From NCBI GenBank assembly GCA_002405805.1, contig DHMN01000012.1:1-6092 (forward strand): a DNA stretch of 6,092 nt, given 5' to 3'. The notes beneath the pieces were generated by a model. The model saw only the letters and a program-made list of their open reading frames with translations. It was not told the DNA's origin and searched no databases. The first letter of the stretch is position 1. Each line of letters opens with the position of its first letter. Origin of the DNA: Cyanobacteria bacterium UBA4641. GTDB taxonomy: Bacteria > Cyanobacteriota > Vampirovibrionia > Gastranaerophilales > Gastranaerophilaceae. Position numbers and translations under genes: made by a program. This document shows positions 6,010 through 6,092 of the stretch, in pieces.

Positions 6010-6048
6010 GAAATTGTTACTTTTCGCGTACCGCTCAAAAACAATTTC
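6010..6048. repeat. Stem-loop 4, long 15-bp imperfect hairpin
   Basis: GAAATTGTT (6010-6018) pairs perfectly with AACAATTTC (6040-6048). After a two-base bulge, TTT (6021-6023) pairs with AAA (6037-6039). A 2x2 internal loop follows, then GCG (6026-6028) pairs with CGC (6032-6034) around a TAC loop. No T run follows on either strand, so a simple intrinsic terminator is unlikely. Confidence 0.55.
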
Positions 6049-6092
6049 AGTCTATGTCATTCTGAATTGACTAGAATATGAGTTGAGCTAAA

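Larger units (their letters stand above)
5834..6070. repeat. Gene-free stretch with clustered short repeats and stem-loops
   Basis: From 5805 to the window end no coding region is seen. The stretch contains a near-identical direct repeat (5848-5862 and 5931-5945) and a looser one (TCATCCTGAACTT at 5836-5848, TCATTCTGAATTG at 6057-6069, 10 of 13). It also has four consecutive stem-loops between 5873 and 6048. Locally GC-richer phrases such as CCCTCTCC and GGGCAGGGTGAGGGG contrast with the AT-rich genes and look like dispersed intergenic repeats known from many bacterial genomes (from memory). A degenerate miniature mobile element or repeat mosaic is likely; a small structured RNA is possible. 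No ordinary terminator (hairpin plus T run) is seen for the TPR gene. Confidence 0.55.

Noticed and set aside
5805..6092. CRISPR array or intrinsic terminator in the terminal gene-free stretch
   Set aside because: The direct repeats are only two short copies without regular spacers, and none of the hairpins is followed by a T run.

Overview
The window is AT-rich, compactly packed bacterial DNA. The best guess for its source is a gut-type Melainabacteria/Gastranaerophilales relative (non-photosynthetic cyanobacterial sister group). This rests on one gene product, a type IV pilin-like protein whose 'DVDGPVGENKLGKDVF' block and C-terminal 'W-x-I-x-K-K-Y-P-W' resemble, from memory, the pilin-like proteins abundant in that group. 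The placement is an inference; no search was run.

Layout: positions 1-72 hold a tRNA with anticodon CAU, read leftward. Reading leftward from 4932 is a tight gene string: a secreted helical protein (4105-4932), a larger secreted paralog of it (2598-4118, overlapping by 14 bp), a LipM-like octanoyltransferase (1970-2620, overlapping by 23 bp) and a type IV pilin-like protein (1195-1950, 19 bp gap). The overlaps and strong Shine-Dalgarno sites point to one operon. A sugar nucleotidyltransferase (156-1154) follows, with its own near-consensus promoter (TTGATA-17-TATAAT) that overlaps the stop codon of the pilin-like gene. Divergent from the operon is a cytoplasmic protein made of six in-phase TPRs (5052-5804, TTG start). 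The last 288 bases (5805-6092) contain no gene but are rich in short repeats and consecutive stem-loops.

Functionally the leftward genes lean to the cell surface: two exported coiled-coil proteins, a pilin-like protein and a sugar-nucleotide enzyme, with one lipoylation-pathway enzyme among them. The most interesting element is the pair of tandem secreted paralogs. They align almost without gaps over about 115 residues and end in a helical segment resembling one half of a TolC-type outer-membrane efflux protein. A hydrophobic Gly/Ala/Ser-rich stretch lies where TolC would have its beta strands. This may be an undescribed envelope assembly, but that reading is inference.
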